Below are positions 46,112-55,713 of a stretch of DNA of 64,000 nucleotides, one piece after another. The notes under the pieces were generated by a model, which was given only the letters and a program-made list of their open reading frames with translations, was not told where the DNA came from and searched no databases. Source of the stretch: Vibrio tubiashii ATCC 19109 (GTDB taxonomy: Bacteria > Pseudomonadota > Gammaproteobacteria > Enterobacterales > Vibrionaceae); contig NZ_CP009354.1 of NCBI RefSeq assembly GCF_000772105.1, positions 682,001-746,000 of the forward strand. The letters run 5' to 3'. Made by a program: the position numbers and the translations under genes. Positions within the stretch are counted from its first letter, which is position 1. Every line of letters begins with the position of its first letter.

Positions 46112-48253
46112 ATGACTACTCTTATTTCTGTGCTTAAACAACTGGCAAACAAATCCAGCATCAGACAACTTGATTATCAGTTTGCCCGATTTATCGCTAG
46201 CCAATCGCAGGATGATCAGCTCGCTTTTATTGCAGGAGTCGTTAGTCACGAACTTGGCAAAGGCCATATCTGTCTACCGCTGTTTGATGCAGAAGGGCAG
46301 CCTGTCGATCTCGCTGCTAAGCTGGGTTTGTTTGGCGAAGCGGCGCTAGAGTTAAATCAAACGCAGGTGACAGTTGATTGGGTATCCTTGCTCAACAACT
46401 CTTGTTTGGTGGCTAAAAACTCAGCTGAAGAGAGTGAAGCGCTACCGCTGATATTTGATGGTGAGCGACTCTATTTACACCGCTATTGGCACTATGAAGT
46501 GACCTTGGCTGAGCGTTTGAATAGCTTTGGGTCACCTATGATCCTAAAGCCTAATGAAATCCAAAAGCTTTCCAATCTACTCGATCATCTTTTTGCTCGT
46601 AACTATCGCTATCTCTTTGAAGCAATTAACAAATCTCAGCAAGAAGGTAACTCTACGCCAGTAATGCGTCAGCGTATGGTTTGTGACCATCTAGACGTCG
46701 TGGCAGAGGATAAATTGGATTGGCCTACCATAGACCAAAAGCTCCTAGCCGCTAAAAACATTGAGCAACTTTCGGTGTTGGACGAGTTAGTTCCTTTATC
46801 TGCGTGTGTGAATTGGCAGAAAGTTGCAGCTGCGGTTGCACTGAGTAAAAGGTTTGCCGTGATCTCTGGTGGTCCGGGTACAGGTAAAACGACCACCGTA
46901 ACCAAGCTGCTTGCCGCTTTGATTGAGCAAGCTCAAAGCTCATCGCAGCAAAACGCTCAAGCTGAGCAGCCAACGATTAAGTTGGTCGCGCCGACGGGCA
47001 AAGCAGCAGCGAGATTAACTGAGTCGATTGGTAAGGCTGTGGCAGAATTACCTGTCGCGCCTGAACTAAAACAAGCCATTCCAACCGATGCCAGTACATT
47101 ACATCGCTTGCTCGGTGCACTGCCTAACAGCTCAGAGTTTCGACACAACAGAGATAATCCACTCCACCTAGATATCCTGGTGGTCGATGAAGCCTCAATG
47201 GTCGATTTGCCTATGATGTACAAATTGGTCGATGCGTTACCTAAGCATGCCAGATTGATTCTACTGGGTGATAAAGATCAGTTGGCGTCAGTAGAAGCGG
47301 GGGCGGTACTGGGGGACATTTGTTCATTCAGCCAGCTAGGTTTTAGTCATGGTCAAGCGGCTCAAATTGCTCGCTTAACCGGTTTTGAAACACTGGCTCA
47401 CACCACCAATACGCTGCCCTCTATTGCTGACAGCTTGTGTATGCTGAAGAAGAGCTATCGATTTGATGCTCGTTCTGGGATCGGTCAATTAGCGCAAGCC
47501 ATTAATGCTGGTTCGGCGCAAAAAGTTGATTGGGTTTGGCAGAAAGATTTCTCTGATATCGCTAAGTTTCCGATGGATAGCCAGCACTACAATCAAATGG
47601 TGCAGATTTTGGTTGCTGAATATAGCCATTACCTTAAGCGAATTGATGTGCAGCAACTTGATTCTGCAACAGGCGAAGTCGAAACCATGGCGAAGCGGGC
47701 CAAAGCGGTATTAGATCAGTTTGCGCGTTGTCGTTTGTTGTGCGCTATTCGTGAGGGTGACTTTGGTGTTACTGGGCTCAATCAGCGTATTGAACGTGCA
47801 CTGGCGGCTAAAAAGTTGATTCAAACCCAAGACGAGCTTTGGTATCACGGTAGACCTGTGATGGTGGCGAGAAATGACCATGCACTGGGTCTGTATAACG
47901 GTGATATCGGCATTTGCATGCTGGATGACTCGGAAAGCGAGCCAAGATTGAAGGTCTTTTTCGAACTGCCAGATGGCAGCGTCAAGTCAGTGTTGCCAAG
48001 CCGTGTACCAGAACACGAAACCGCTTATGCGATGACGATTCATAAATCTCAAGGGAGTGAATTTGAGCATACGCTAATGATTTTGCCACCAGACTTTACC
48101 CCGATTTTGACACGTGAGTTGATCTACACAGGGATAACGCGAGCGAAGAAACGTTTGAGTTTATACATTGATGAGCGAGTGATGAAGCGTGGAATTAAAG
48201 TTCGAACTGAGCGAGCGAGTGGGTTGATACACAGGTTGCAGCGAAGGGGATAA
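46112..48253 (+). CDS. recD: Exodeoxyribonuclease V subunit alpha RecD
   Basis: RecD is the 5'-3' helicase of RecBCD and controls its switch at Chi. The 713-residue product (E. coli 608) has Walker A ISGGPGTGKTTTVTKL near residue 250, VAPTGKAAARL, DILVVDEASMVDLPMMY, LLGDKDQLASVEAGAVLGD and the C-terminal YAMTIHKSQGSEFEH and TGITRAKKRLSLY. It starts 2 bases after recB and ends convergent with a small unknown gene. The extra length lies mostly in the N-terminal domain and in an insert near residue 270. Confidence 0.96.
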   Translation: MTTLISVLKQLANKSSIRQLDYQFARFIASQSQDDQLAFIAGVVSHELGKGHICLPLFDAEGQPVDLAAKLGLFGEAALELNQTQVTVDWVSLLNNSCLVAKNSAEESEALPLIFDGERLYLHRYWHYEVTLAERLNSFGSPMILKPNEIQKLSNLLDHLFARNYRYLFEAINKSQQEGNSTPVMRQRMVCDHLDVVAEDKLDWPTIDQKLLAAKNIEQLSVLDELVPLSACVNWQKVAAAVALSKRFAVISGGPGTGKTTTVTKLLAALIEQAQSSSQQNAQAEQPTIKLVAPTGKAAARLTESIGKAVAELPVAPELKQAIPTDASTLHRLLGALPNSSEFRHNRDNPLHLDILVVDEASMVDLPMMYKLVDALPKHARLILLGDKDQLASVEAGAVLGDICSFSQLGFSHGQAAQIARLTGFETLAHTTNTLPSIADSLCMLKKSYRFDARSGIGQLAQAINAGSAQKVDWVWQKDFSDIAKFPMDSQHYNQMVQILVAEYSHYLKRIDVQQLDSATGEVETMAKRAKAVLDQFARCRLLCAIREGDFGVTGLNQRIERALAAKKLIQTQDELWYHGRPVMVARNDHALGLYNGDIGICMLDDSESEPRLKVFFELPDGSVKSVLPSRVPEHETAYAMTIHKSQGSEFEHTLMILPPDFTPILTRELIYTGITRAKKRLSLYIDERVMKRGIKVRTERASGLIHRLQRRG

Positions 48254-48279
48254 CCATCCGTGGCTACCGTATTAAACGA

Positions 48280-48456
48280 TTAAAGTGCTTTAGAGAAAGA
48301 GATACTGCGGATGCGGTACTTTTTCTGATAGTTCAGAATGAACGCCTTTAAGCCTTCTGTCACTGGGAAGACACAGTGAACGTCTAGATCTTCTAGTAGT
48401 TCATTATCAGCCATATCCCAAAAACTCTGTACAGAGTTACAGATAATTTTCTTCAT
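48280..48456 (-). CDS. Small conserved-looking hypothetical protein
   Basis: I do not recognise this family. From ATG 48456 it encodes 58 residues, MKKIICNSVQSFWDMADNE to SISFSKAL, with a mixed charged and hydrophobic pattern and no signal peptide or membrane segment. A TTG at 48498 would add 14 residues, but its AAGGA is only two bases away. The coding-like composition and tail-to-tail position with recD support a real gene; the start is uncertain because the ATG has only a weak AAGAGC upstream. Confidence 0.45.
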   Translation of the reverse strand: MKKIICNSVQSFWDMADNELLEDLDVHCVFPVTEGLKAFILNYQKKYRIRSISFSKAL

Positions 48457-48549
48457 CGATAGTTTGCTCTTAGTGACGTAGTCAGTAACCTCAAGCAATC
48501 CTTGCGACTCAACTGAGTAAAAAGTTAAGTAGAGAAGTGAATCCTATCT

Positions 48550-48574
48550 AGCTCCTCACTAGAGGTGAGGAGCT
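48550..48574. repeat. Perfect inverted repeat upstream of the small hypothetical gene
   Basis: AGCTCCTCAC and GTGAGGAGCT form a perfect 10-base-pair stem with a TAGAG loop. There is no T-run on either strand, so it is not a standard terminator, though it lies about 90 bases downstream of the argA stop and could stabilise that transcript's 3' end, or act as an operator for the small gene. Confidence 0.6.
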
Positions 48575-48662
48575 GAAATATTAACCAATTGGAAATATGA
48601 AATAAAGCTTATAGTGTAAGAAAAATAAGCAATTTGATCGCAAATGTAAGAATTACAATCGC

Positions 48663-50000
48663 TTAGAGAACAAGTGCTAAGATCTTCGATTTTCGTTGAT
48701 AGTTGTATAAGTTTTGCTTCTGGGAAGGCAGGAAATCGACCCCCATTTCATGGAAACCTTGCTCTCTAAACCAGTGAAGGCTATGGGTGGTTAAGACAAA
48801 GATGTGTTCAATCCCCTGAGCCTTAGATTGTAAACGCATGTGGTTAAGCAGCAGTAAGCCTCTGTTGCCGTCACGATACTCAGGATGAATCGCAACACAG
48901 GCCATTTCAGCCATCTTTTCATCTGGGTACGGGTAGAGAGCTGCGCAGCCAATGATCAGTCCATCTTTTTCTATGATGGTGAATTGATGCAGCTCTTGCT
49001 CCAGCTGTTCACGTGAGCGCCTAACTAGCACGCCTTGTTCTTCCAGTGGCTGAATTAGATCTAAGATGCCACCAATATCATCAATGTCGGCTACACGAAC
49101 TTGTTCAGCACTGGCTTTCACCACTTGGGTTCCGATACCATCGAGTGAAAACAACTCTTGAATCAGAGCACCATCAACTTTATAGCTCACTAGGTGGCTG
49201 CGAGGAACCCCTGCTCGACAAGCCGCGGTCGCTGCGCGTAAGAACCTTAGTGTGCCTGAGGAATTATCAACGCCTTCGATTCGGTCTGTTTCAAGTCTTG
49301 ATAAAATTCTTTCCGCATCTTTTGGGAACAGTTCAGCAACGACGTCACCATTTTCGTCGATGATGCCCTGCTCTGAACAAAAGCCGATTAACTTGTCCGC
49401 ATTGAGCTTAATGGCGACCTGAGTTGCTACCTCTTCTGAAAGTAGGTTAAACGACTCTCCGGTAACTGAGCTTGCTATCGGGCCAAGGAGAACAATCGAA
49501 CCTTGATCCAACATGCGATTGATCCCTTCCACATCGATGCGTCGAATCCGGCCACTGTGACAATAGTCGATACCATCGTCGACCCCGAGAGGTTGAGAGG
49601 TAATGAAGTTACCGCTAACAACGTTCAGTTGAGTTCCAGCCATAGGGGTATTGCTTAAGCTCATCGACAGCTGTGCAGTGATGGTCAGCTGTAATTGCCC
49701 GGCAGCTTGCATGACGTAATTAAGGGATGTCTCATCTGTAACGCGGATTCCTTTGTGATATGGACTATCGTACTGATTTTGCTGAAGAAGGTGATTAATT
49801 TGTGGTCGCGCTCCATGAACGAGAACAATTTTGACACCTAAGCTATGCAGTAGAGCCAGATCACTGATAATATTCGAAAAATTGCCGTCAGCCACGGCTT
49901 CGCCGCCCAGCATAATGACCATGGTCTTATCTCGGTGAGCGTTGACGTAAGGAGCAGATTGTCTAAACCCTTTGACTAGGGCAGTACTTCGAATCTTCAC
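48663..50000 (-). CDS. argA: N-acetylglutamate synthase ArgA
   Basis: ArgA acetylates glutamate, the first step of arginine synthesis, and is feedback-inhibited by arginine. The 445-residue product (E. coli 443) has an amino-acid-kinase-like domain (about 1-290, [14 protein letters not shown] and [12 protein letters not shown]) and a C-terminal GNAT acetyltransferase domain (about 295-445, [33 protein letters not shown] in outline). It lies convergent with the recD side, the same relation as in E. coli. A possible ARG box lies 17-30 bases upstream. Confidence 0.97.
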   Translation of the reverse strand: MKIRSTALVKGFRQSAPYVNAHRDKTMVIMLGGEAVADGNFSNIISDLALLHSLGVKIVLVHGARPQINHLLQQNQYDSPYHKGIRVTDETSLNYVMQAAGQLQLTITAQLSMSLSNTPMAGTQLNVVSGNFITSQPLGVDDGIDYCHSGRIRRIDVEGINRMLDQGSIVLLGPIASSVTGESFNLLSEEVATQVAIKLNADKLIGFCSEQGIIDENGDVVAELFPKDAERILSRLETDRIEGVDNSSGTLRFLRAATAACRAGVPRSHLVSYKVDGALIQELFSLDGIGTQVVKASAEQVRVADIDDIGGILDLIQPLEEQGVLVRRSREQLEQELHQFTIIEKDGLIIGCAALYPYPDEKMAEMACVAIHPEYRDGNRGLLLLNHMRLQSKAQGIEHIFVLTTHSLHWFREQGFHEMGVDFLPSQKQNLYNYQRKSKILALVL

Positions 50001-50016
50001 AATATCTTCCGTGAAT

Positions 50017-50030
50017 TGAATTTATATACA
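50017..50030 (-). promoter_or_regulatory. Possible ARG box upstream of argA
   Basis: TGAATTTATATACA matches 10 of 14 positions of the ArgR half-operator consensus TGAATAATTATTCA and sits 17 bases from the argA start. A second box, normally 3 bases away, is not clear, so the call is tentative. Confidence 0.35.
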
Positions 50031-50222
50031 AAGATATTGCAATTTTATTCGGTGTTCAGCAAGGTTTTTTTCAATGTGATGCAAGTGCTTCTTTGTGTTC
50101 TTAGTGTAAGGAGCGGATTTCGACTTTGAGACTCAGGGCCATTGAGCAGGTCAAAATGGTTTTGTAATTCGCGGTAAACACATTTTTGGTTAACAATTAA
50201 TGGTGAAATTATCAGTAGTACA

Positions 50223-50639
50223 TTGGTGACAAAGAAAGTGAGTGGTGTGAGCGGTAAGAAGAAGTTTCTTGAGAGAGCAATAGTGTTAGGTGCAATTATT
50301 GCTGCGGTAGCGGCTGTTATGATGACAAGCAGCTTGTATCAGTTCTACTTAGCTACAACGTATCCTAAATCGAATGTTTATGGCACTTGGGTTGAGCAAA
50401 ACGTTGCGTCTTATGCGGCGGAAGAGTTTGTGGTCAGCTCTGCAGGTATTTCTATTAACGGTGGGATTGTCGATACTCAGTACAGTTGGGATGGCTCCCA
50501 TCTTGAGTATCGCCTTGGCGATAAGGTACGTAAGTTTAAAGCGCTCAATGAGGAATTTACCGAGCTGCAGTTAGTCTCAGAACCCAACTACCAACCCGTG
50601 TATCGATTGTCAGAAAAAGTTAAAAATAACATTCATTAA
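50223..50639 (+). CDS. DUF2850 membrane-anchored protein
   Basis: The 138-residue product has a basic N-terminus, one membrane segment (about 18-40), and a periplasmic domain beginning YPKSNVYGTWVEQNVASYAAEEFVV, the hallmark of DUF2850, a family I know mainly from vibrios. Function is unknown. The start is uncertain: TTG 50223 and GTG 50226 are adjacent, further GTGs follow, and none has a good ribosome binding site. It occupies the place of amiC between argA and mltA in the E. coli order. Confidence 0.75.
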   Translation: MVTKKVSGVSGKKKFLERAIVLGAIIAAVAAVMMTSSLYQFYLATTYPKSNVYGTWVEQNVASYAAEEFVVSSAGISINGGIVDTQYSWDGSHLEYRLGDKVRKFKALNEEFTELQLVSEPNYQPVYRLSEKVKNNIH

Positions 50640-50708
50640 CGACGACTCGATTGCGAATTCCTAACAAGTTTGTCATGCTCATGACATAGCTTGCTAGGGA
50701 TAAAACCA

Positions 50709-51812
50709 GTGTTTAAAAAATATCTTCCTCTTGCAGCCGCCAGTGTACTGTTCGGCTGTGCTCAACCTACCGACCGCGCTCAGCAATATGTCGATGATGA
50801 ATTCAATTCAATTTTGAATAAATCTGCAGTTGTCGAATCGACTAAGCCACGCGATTTTACCGAGTTTCACCGTCAGGCTGAACAAGTCGTTGATAACTCG
50901 CCTTCAATGGCGAAGATCTATCAGCCTCTGTATGACAAGCTAAATGAATGGGTGTTGCAAAGCGGTGAACCTACCGATCTCGCTAGTTTTGGCATTCAAG
51001 CTGCTCAATTAGGTGGTGGCGACAAGCAAGGCAATGTTTTGTTTACCGGGTACTTTTCTCCGGTGATGGAGCTTCGCCATGAGCCGAACGAGAAATTTAA
51101 ATACCCAGTTTATGCTAAACCTGAGTGCGAAAGTGATTGCCCGACCCGAGCTCAAATCTACGATGGTGCGCTAGAAGGTCAAGGGCTAGAGCTAGGTTAC
51201 GCATCAAATAGAATCGACCCGTTTTTGATGGAAGTGCAGGGCAGTGGCTTTGTCCATTTTGAAGATGACGATACCTTGGAGTATTTCGCCTACGGAGGCA
51301 AAAACAACAAGGCTTATGTCAGTATCGGTAAGGTATTAATCGAACGAGACTTAGTGCCGAGAGCAAAAATGTCGATGAAGGCGATCAAAGAGTGGGTAAT
51401 GGAAAATGATGAAGCGACCGTTCGTGAGCTTCTTGAACAGAATCCTTCTTTCGTTTTCTTCCAGCCTCGCGCTGACGCACCAGTAACTGGCTCGGCAGGT
51501 ATTCCACTTCTACCTATGGCCTCTGTTGCTGGCGATCGCTCCATATTCCCAATGGGGACACCAATCCTTGCTGAAGTTCCATTGCTAAATCCGGATGGTT
51601 CATGGAGTGGTGCGCATCAGCTGCGTTTATTGATTGTGCTAGATACAGGCGGTGCAGTAAAACAGAACCATCTCGACCTTTATCATGGGATGGGGCCAAG
51701 AGCGGGTACCGAAGCTGGTCACTACAAACATTTTGGCCGAGTGTGGAAGTTGGGGCTTGAAGGGAGTGCGACACAAGCGCCTTGGGCATTGCCTCCAGAA
51801 AAGCTACAATAG
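50709..51812 (+). CDS. mltA: Membrane-bound lytic murein transglycosylase A
   Basis: MltA is an outer-membrane lipoprotein that cuts peptidoglycan glycan strands to 1,6-anhydro ends. The product (367 residues) begins MFKKYLPLAAASVLFGC with lipobox LFGC (Cys about 17), contains GNVLFTGYFSPVMELR and FLMEVQGSGFVHF of the MltA domain, and ends with a 3D domain carrying the catalytic Asp in VLDTGGAVKQNHLDLYHGMG. GTG at 50709 is chosen over TTG 50691 because it gives a normal lipoprotein signal and follows AGGGATAA. A terminator follows. Confidence 0.95.
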   Translation: MFKKYLPLAAASVLFGCAQPTDRAQQYVDDEFNSILNKSAVVESTKPRDFTEFHRQAEQVVDNSPSMAKIYQPLYDKLNEWVLQSGEPTDLASFGIQAAQLGGGDKQGNVLFTGYFSPVMELRHEPNEKFKYPVYAKPECESDCPTRAQIYDGALEGQGLELGYASNRIDPFLMEVQGSGFVHFEDDDTLEYFAYGGKNNKAYVSIGKVLIERDLVPRAKMSMKAIKEWVMENDEATVRELLEQNPSFVFFQPRADAPVTGSAGIPLLPMASVAGDRSIFPMGTPILAEVPLLNPDGSWSGAHQLRLLIVLDTGGAVKQNHLDLYHGMGPRAGTEAGHYKHFGRVWKLGLEGSATQAPWALPPEKLQ

Positions 51813-51833
51813 CTTCATCTAGACTTTTTAATT

Positions 51834-51866
51834 AAGAGTGCGTATAAATCGCACTCTTTGTTTTTG
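51834..51866 (+). terminator. Rho-independent terminator of mltA
   Basis: A perfect 9-base-pair stem AAGAGTGCG/CGCACTCTT (51834-51842 with 51850-51858), loop TATAAAT, is followed by TGTTTTTG. A potential early start for tcdA at 51838 lies inside this stem, which argues against that start. Confidence 0.9.
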
Positions 51867-51885
51867 TACCCTGCGGAAAACCCAT

Positions 51886-52695
51886 ATGCGTGAACTCGAC
51901 ACTCCAGCTTCTGATAATTACAACCAACGTTTTGGTGGCACACGCCGTCTTTACGGTAATAGTGAAGTTGAAATTTTGCGCGCTGCGCATGTCTGCGTTA
52001 TCGGTATTGGTGGTGTGGGTTCTTGGGCTGTTGAAGCACTGGCAAGAACAGGTATTGGTGAGCTAACCCTGATCGATATGGATGATGTGTGTGTGACCAA
52101 CATTAACCGTCAGATTCACGCAATGAGCGGAACCGTGGGTCAAAGCAAGATCGAAGTGATGGCAGAAAGGGTTAAGCTGATTAACCCGGAGTGTAAAGTG
52201 AATCTGATTGATGATTTTATTACACCAGACAACCAACATGAGTACCTGAGTAAAGAATACGACTATGTGCTGGATGCGATTGATAGCGTCAAAGCAAAAG
52301 CGTCGTTATTGGCTTACTGTCGCAGCAATAAAATCAAAGTTATTACGACGGGCGGTGCTGGTGGCCAGGTTGACCCAACTCAAATTAAAGTCGCAGACCT
52401 GACAAAGACGATTCAAGACCCATTGGCGAAGAAAATCAAAGATACGCTGCGTCGTCATCATAACTTCCCAACTAATCCGGCTCGTAAGTTTGGTATTGAA
52501 TGTGTATTTTCCACTGAACAACTGAAATACCCTCAGCCGGATGGCAGTGTATGTGGGGTAAAATCAACCGCGGAAGGACCAAAGCGCATGGACTGTGCCA
52601 GCGGTTTCGGCGCAGCTACCGTTGTGACGGCGAGCTTTGGTTTTGTTGCGGTATCACGCATCGTTGAAAAGCTTATCCAGAAATACAGCAAGTAA
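51886..52695 (+). CDS. tcdA: tRNA threonylcarbamoyladenosine dehydratase TcdA (CsdL)
   Basis: TcdA uses ATP to cyclise t6A37 to ct6A in tRNAs that read ANN codons. The product (269 residues from ATG 51886) is an E1-like protein with NQRFGGTRRLYG near residue 10, the nucleotide-binding motif VIGIGGVGSWAVEALARTG, LIDMDDVCVTNINRQIHA, and VTTGGAGGQVDPTQIKVADL, all close to the E. coli enzyme. It is followed by csdE as in E. coli, where the CsdA-CsdE sulfur transfer system supports it. A gene for CsdA is not in the window. Confidence 0.95.
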   Translation: MRELDTPASDNYNQRFGGTRRLYGNSEVEILRAAHVCVIGIGGVGSWAVEALARTGIGELTLIDMDDVCVTNINRQIHAMSGTVGQSKIEVMAERVKLINPECKVNLIDDFITPDNQHEYLSKEYDYVLDAIDSVKAKASLLAYCRSNKIKVITTGGAGGQVDPTQIKVADLTKTIQDPLAKKIKDTLRRHHNFPTNPARKFGIECVFSTEQLKYPQPDGSVCGVKSTAEGPKRMDCASGFGAATVVTASFGFVAVSRIVEKLIQKYSK

Positions 52696-52711
52696 ATAAG
52701 GTCAGAGAAAA

Positions 52712-53143
52712 ATGTCACCTTTTCCTCAATCACCATTTGGTACTGAAATTACGGCCGAAGAGATTGCCCAAACCATGCAAGGTTTCAAAGGCTGGGAAGA
52801 TCGCTATCGTCAGGTTATCCAGTGGGGCAAGAAACTGCCAAAGATGCCTGAAGAGCTCAAGTCTGAGCAAGTGACGGTCTCAGGTTGTGAAAGCACCGTA
52901 TGGCTAGTGAGTGAAAATTCCGATGGAGTCTGGTATTTCTGCGCAGATTCCGACGCACGTATTGTGCGTGGTCTGATTGCTTTGGTGATGGCGGCATTTG
53001 ATGGTAAATCTTCGCAACAAATTCAATCTTTTGATATTGATGCTTATTTTGACAAGCTGGGCTTGATTGCCCACTTAAGCCCTTCTAGAGGCAATGGCTT
53101 GAAAGCGATTGTCGAGCAGATTAAGCAAATCTCTGAAGGCTGA
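52712..53143 (+). CDS. csdE: Cysteine desulfurase sulfur acceptor CsdE (SufE family)
   Basis: CsdE accepts persulfide sulfur from a cysteine desulfurase. The 143-residue product has the SufE fold pattern with FKGWEDRYRQVIQWGKKLP near residue 23, the acceptor Cys59 in VSGCESTVW, and LGLIAHLSPSRGNGLKAI at the end. The position after tcdA favours CsdE over SufE. It starts 16 bases after the tcdA stop. Confidence 0.92.
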   Translation: MSPFPQSPFGTEITAEEIAQTMQGFKGWEDRYRQVIQWGKKLPKMPEELKSEQVTVSGCESTVWLVSENSDGVWYFCADSDARIVRGLIALVMAAFDGKSSQQIQSFDIDAYFDKLGLIAHLSPSRGNGLKAIVEQIKQISEG

Positions 53144-53277
53144 TTTCTTCTGTACAAAAAATAAACACCGCTATATTAACGCCTTAGTAAATACAGGGCT
53201 TTACAGGTCTTGTTGTCGCTGCGTAAAGGCTGTACAATTCGCGCCCTTAATTAATGTTCCGTCGCTTGAGAGGCCAC

Positions 53278-54405
53278 ATGACCACTGAAAAAATCAATCT
53301 ACTCGACTTTGATCGCCAAGGTTTGCGTAAGTTTTTTGCCGATGAGCTTGGTGAAAAAGCATTCCGTGCAGATCAGGTGATGAAGTGGATCTACCATTTC
53401 GGTGTCGATAACTTCGATAATATGACCAACATTAATAAGAAGTTACGTGAAAAGCTGCAACGTCGTTGCGAAATTAAAGCGCCAACCGTAGCGGAAGCTC
53501 AGCACTCGTCAGATGGTACGATTAAGTGGGCGATGAAGGTGGGCGATCAAGACGTAGAAACGGTATACATCCCAGAAGATGACCGTGCTACCTTGTGTGT
53601 TTCTTCGCAAGTTGGCTGTGCGCTAGAGTGTAAGTTCTGTTCGACTGCTCAACAAGGTTTCAACCGCAACCTGAAAGTATCTGAAATTATTGGTCAGGTG
53701 TGGCGCGCTGCGCGTGAGATCGGTTTAGAAAAAGAGACAGGTCGTCGTCCAATCACCAACGTAGTAATGATGGGTATGGGCGAACCACTACTCAACATGA
53801 AGAACCTGATTCCTGCGCTTGAGCTAATGCTTGATGATTTAGCCTTTGGTTTGTCTAAGCGCCGCGTGACGGTATCAACATCTGGTGTGGTCTCTGGCCT
53901 CGACCAGATGACAGGTAAGATTGACGTTGCACTGGCAATCTCACTGCATGCGCCTAACGATAAGCTACGTAGTGAAATCATGCCAATCAACGATCGTTGG
54001 GATATTGAAGATTTCTTAGCGTCTGTACGTCGTTATATTCAGTCTTCTAACGCTAACCGCGGTAAGGTAACAGTAGAGTATGTTCTGCTCGACCATGTTA
54101 ATGATGATATGGACCACGCACGAGAGCTTGCTGAGCTGTTAAAAGACACGCCTTGTAAGATCAACTTGATTCCGTTTAACCCGTACCCAGGTTCGCCATA
54201 CAAGAAACCAAGTAACTCGCGTATCGATCGTTTCCAAAAAACCTTGATGCAGTACGAGCACACGGTAACGGTACGTAAAACTCGTGGTGATGACATTGAT
54301 GCAGCATGTGGTCAGCTAGTTGGTGACGTCATCGACCGTACTAAACGTACAGCGACCAATAAAGCGGCCAAAGGTGAAACAATCGAAGTTAAAGCAGTTT
54401 CATAA
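53278..54405 (+). CDS. rlmN: Dual-specificity 23S rRNA/tRNA adenine-C2 methyltransferase RlmN
   Basis: RlmN is a radical-SAM enzyme that methylates C2 of A2503 in 23S rRNA and A37 in some tRNAs. The 375-residue product has the radical SAM cluster C114-ALE-C118-KF-C121 in [34 protein letters not shown], and the C-terminal catalytic Cys344 in DAACGQL. ATG at 53278 follows GAGAGGCC and gives an N-terminus ([16 protein letters not shown]) like E. coli; an upstream ATG at 53254 lacks a site. A strong terminator follows. Confidence 0.97.
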   Translation: MTTEKINLLDFDRQGLRKFFADELGEKAFRADQVMKWIYHFGVDNFDNMTNINKKLREKLQRRCEIKAPTVAEAQHSSDGTIKWAMKVGDQDVETVYIPEDDRATLCVSSQVGCALECKFCSTAQQGFNRNLKVSEIIGQVWRAAREIGLEKETGRRPITNVVMMGMGEPLLNMKNLIPALELMLDDLAFGLSKRRVTVSTSGVVSGLDQMTGKIDVALAISLHAPNDKLRSEIMPINDRWDIEDFLASVRRYIQSSNANRGKVTVEYVLLDHVNDDMDHARELAELLKDTPCKINLIPFNPYPGSPYKKPSNSRIDRFQKTLMQYEHTVTVRKTRGDDIDAACGQLVGDVIDRTKRTATNKAAKGETIEVKAVS

Positions 54406-54422
54406 AGCGCGCTAATTTTGCG

Positions 54423-54452
54423 AAAGCCAGAGCCTAGCTCTGGCTTTTTTGT
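54423..54452 (+). terminator. Rho-independent terminator of rlmN
   Basis: A perfect 11-base-pair stem AAAGCCAGAGC/GCTCTGGCTTT (54423-54433 with 54437-54447), loop CTA, is followed by TTTGTT. Confidence 0.92.
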
Positions 54453-54608
54453 TACATCTGGTAGCGATCTAACTGTCAAAATAACGAAAAACCTTGAGCT
54501 GCTTGTAAATTATGCGCTTTGTTAGTGTTGTTTCATCTATGATATCTATTAGAATTAATGGTTAACGCTTTCGGGGTACTTACCTCTGTCTATTGAGTGG
54601 AGCGTTGA

Positions 54609-54638
54609 TTGACATAAATTAAGGATTATTCCTTACAT
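54609..54638 (+). promoter_or_regulatory. Possible promoter of the rodZ-ispG-hisS series
   Basis: TTGACA is a perfect -35 hexamer; TTACAT 18 bases on is a fair -10. It lies about 92 bases before rodZ. Motif match only. Confidence 0.35.
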
Positions 54639-54729
54639 AATTCAGAGTTTGGTTAGTAGCACGCAACGAAAAATAAATAATTAAGCGGCGATATGGCGAA
54701 ACTGAAACGAGAAGAGAATTTTTAGAATC

Positions 54730-55704
54730 ATGACAGCTGAACAACAACTTCAAGCGAGCGACGAGAACGTAGAAAAAGTGCAAGCGGGCACTCTGTTAAA
54801 AAACAAACGAGAATCGCTTGGCCTCAGTCAAAAACAAATTGCCGACCGTTTACGCCTACGCGTATCTATCATCGAAAATATTGAAAGTAACAATTTTACT
54901 TCTGACCAAGTAGCCACCTTTACTCGTGGTTACTTACGTTCTTATGCGCGAGCGGTAGGGATTGCGGAGTCAGAAGTCTTATGTGCTTTAGATGGTTGTG
55001 AAGAGACTCAACCTGAAGAGCAAGAAATGAAGAGCTTTTCGCACAAAACTAAGCGCGAAGCTCATGATAGCCGGATTATGACCCTGACGTTGGGTATCGT
55101 GATTGTAGTGTTAGGCATTTCATCAGTTTGGTGGTGGCAAAACCAAGAAAAAACCATGGAGTCACTGACCGACCAAACGGATCAAGAAATACAGCTAGAG
55201 CAGGAAATAGAGAACCAACCTCTTGATTTTACAACCTTAACTGAAGCGGAACTGGAGCCTGCAGTTGGTGAAGATGCGATTGAAGCACTCGACTCAACGC
55301 CTGCGCCGGTTACTGAAGAGGTAGTCTCTACTGAACCTGCCACTACAGAGATAGTCGAAGAGACACAACCAGCACAACCAACTCAAGCTGTGCCAGTAAG
55401 TGAAACTAAAGAAGTTGTGGAGCCTGAGCCAGTAGAAGAAACCGCGACAACAGAACAAGCTGCCGCGGCTAACTTACTGGTGATGTCATTCACCGATGAT
55501 TGCTGGATTCAAGTTAAAGATGCCTCGGGTAAAACCCTTTCTACTGGTGTGAAGAAAGCGGGTCAGAGCCTCAATTTAAGCGGCAATTTACCTTATAGTG
55601 TCATTTTAGGTGCACCAGAAAACGTTTCAATGACATTAGCGAGTGAACCTGTCGACCTTTCTGGGTATACTTCAGGCAAAGTAGCAAGATTCAACTTACC
55701 TTAA
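54730..55704 (+). CDS. rodZ: Cytoskeleton protein RodZ
   Basis: RodZ links MreB to the membrane and helps keep rod shape. The 324-residue product has an N-terminal Xre-type helix-turn-helix (about 20-90, LKNKRESLGLSQKQIADRL in outline), one membrane segment (about 116-136), an extended periplasmic linker rich in Glu, Thr, Pro and Val (about 140-245), and a C-terminal DUF4115 domain (LVMSFTDDCWIQVKDASGKTL). It is 9 bases before ispG. Confidence 0.93.
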   Translation: MTAEQQLQASDENVEKVQAGTLLKNKRESLGLSQKQIADRLRLRVSIIENIESNNFTSDQVATFTRGYLRSYARAVGIAESEVLCALDGCEETQPEEQEMKSFSHKTKREAHDSRIMTLTLGIVIVVLGISSVWWWQNQEKTMESLTDQTDQEIQLEQEIENQPLDFTTLTEAELEPAVGEDAIEALDSTPAPVTEEVVSTEPATTEIVEETQPAQPTQAVPVSETKEVVEPEPVEETATTEQAAAANLLVMSFTDDCWIQVKDASGKTLSTGVKKAGQSLNLSGNLPYSVILGAPENVSMTLASEPVDLSGYTSGKVARFNLP

Positions 55705-55713
55705 AAAATTACT

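Larger units (their letters stand above)
54406..54729. other. Gap between rlmN and rodZ
   Basis: No gene is visible in these 324 bases. The left end holds the rlmN terminator (54423-54452). A possible promoter is TTGACA (54609-54614) with TTACAT (54633-54638), spacer 18. Several gammaproteobacteria with type IV pili carry pilF/pilW at this position; here there is no trace of it. The remaining sequence is AT-rich and unremarkable. Confidence 0.5.

Noticed and set aside
51838..51885. Longer TcdA N-terminus
   Set aside because: It would start inside the mltA terminator hairpin, and the added residues are absent from the family.
53254..53277. Longer RlmN N-terminus from ATG 53254
   Set aside because: No ribosome binding site, and the extra residues do not resemble the family; ATG 53278 has GAGAGG.
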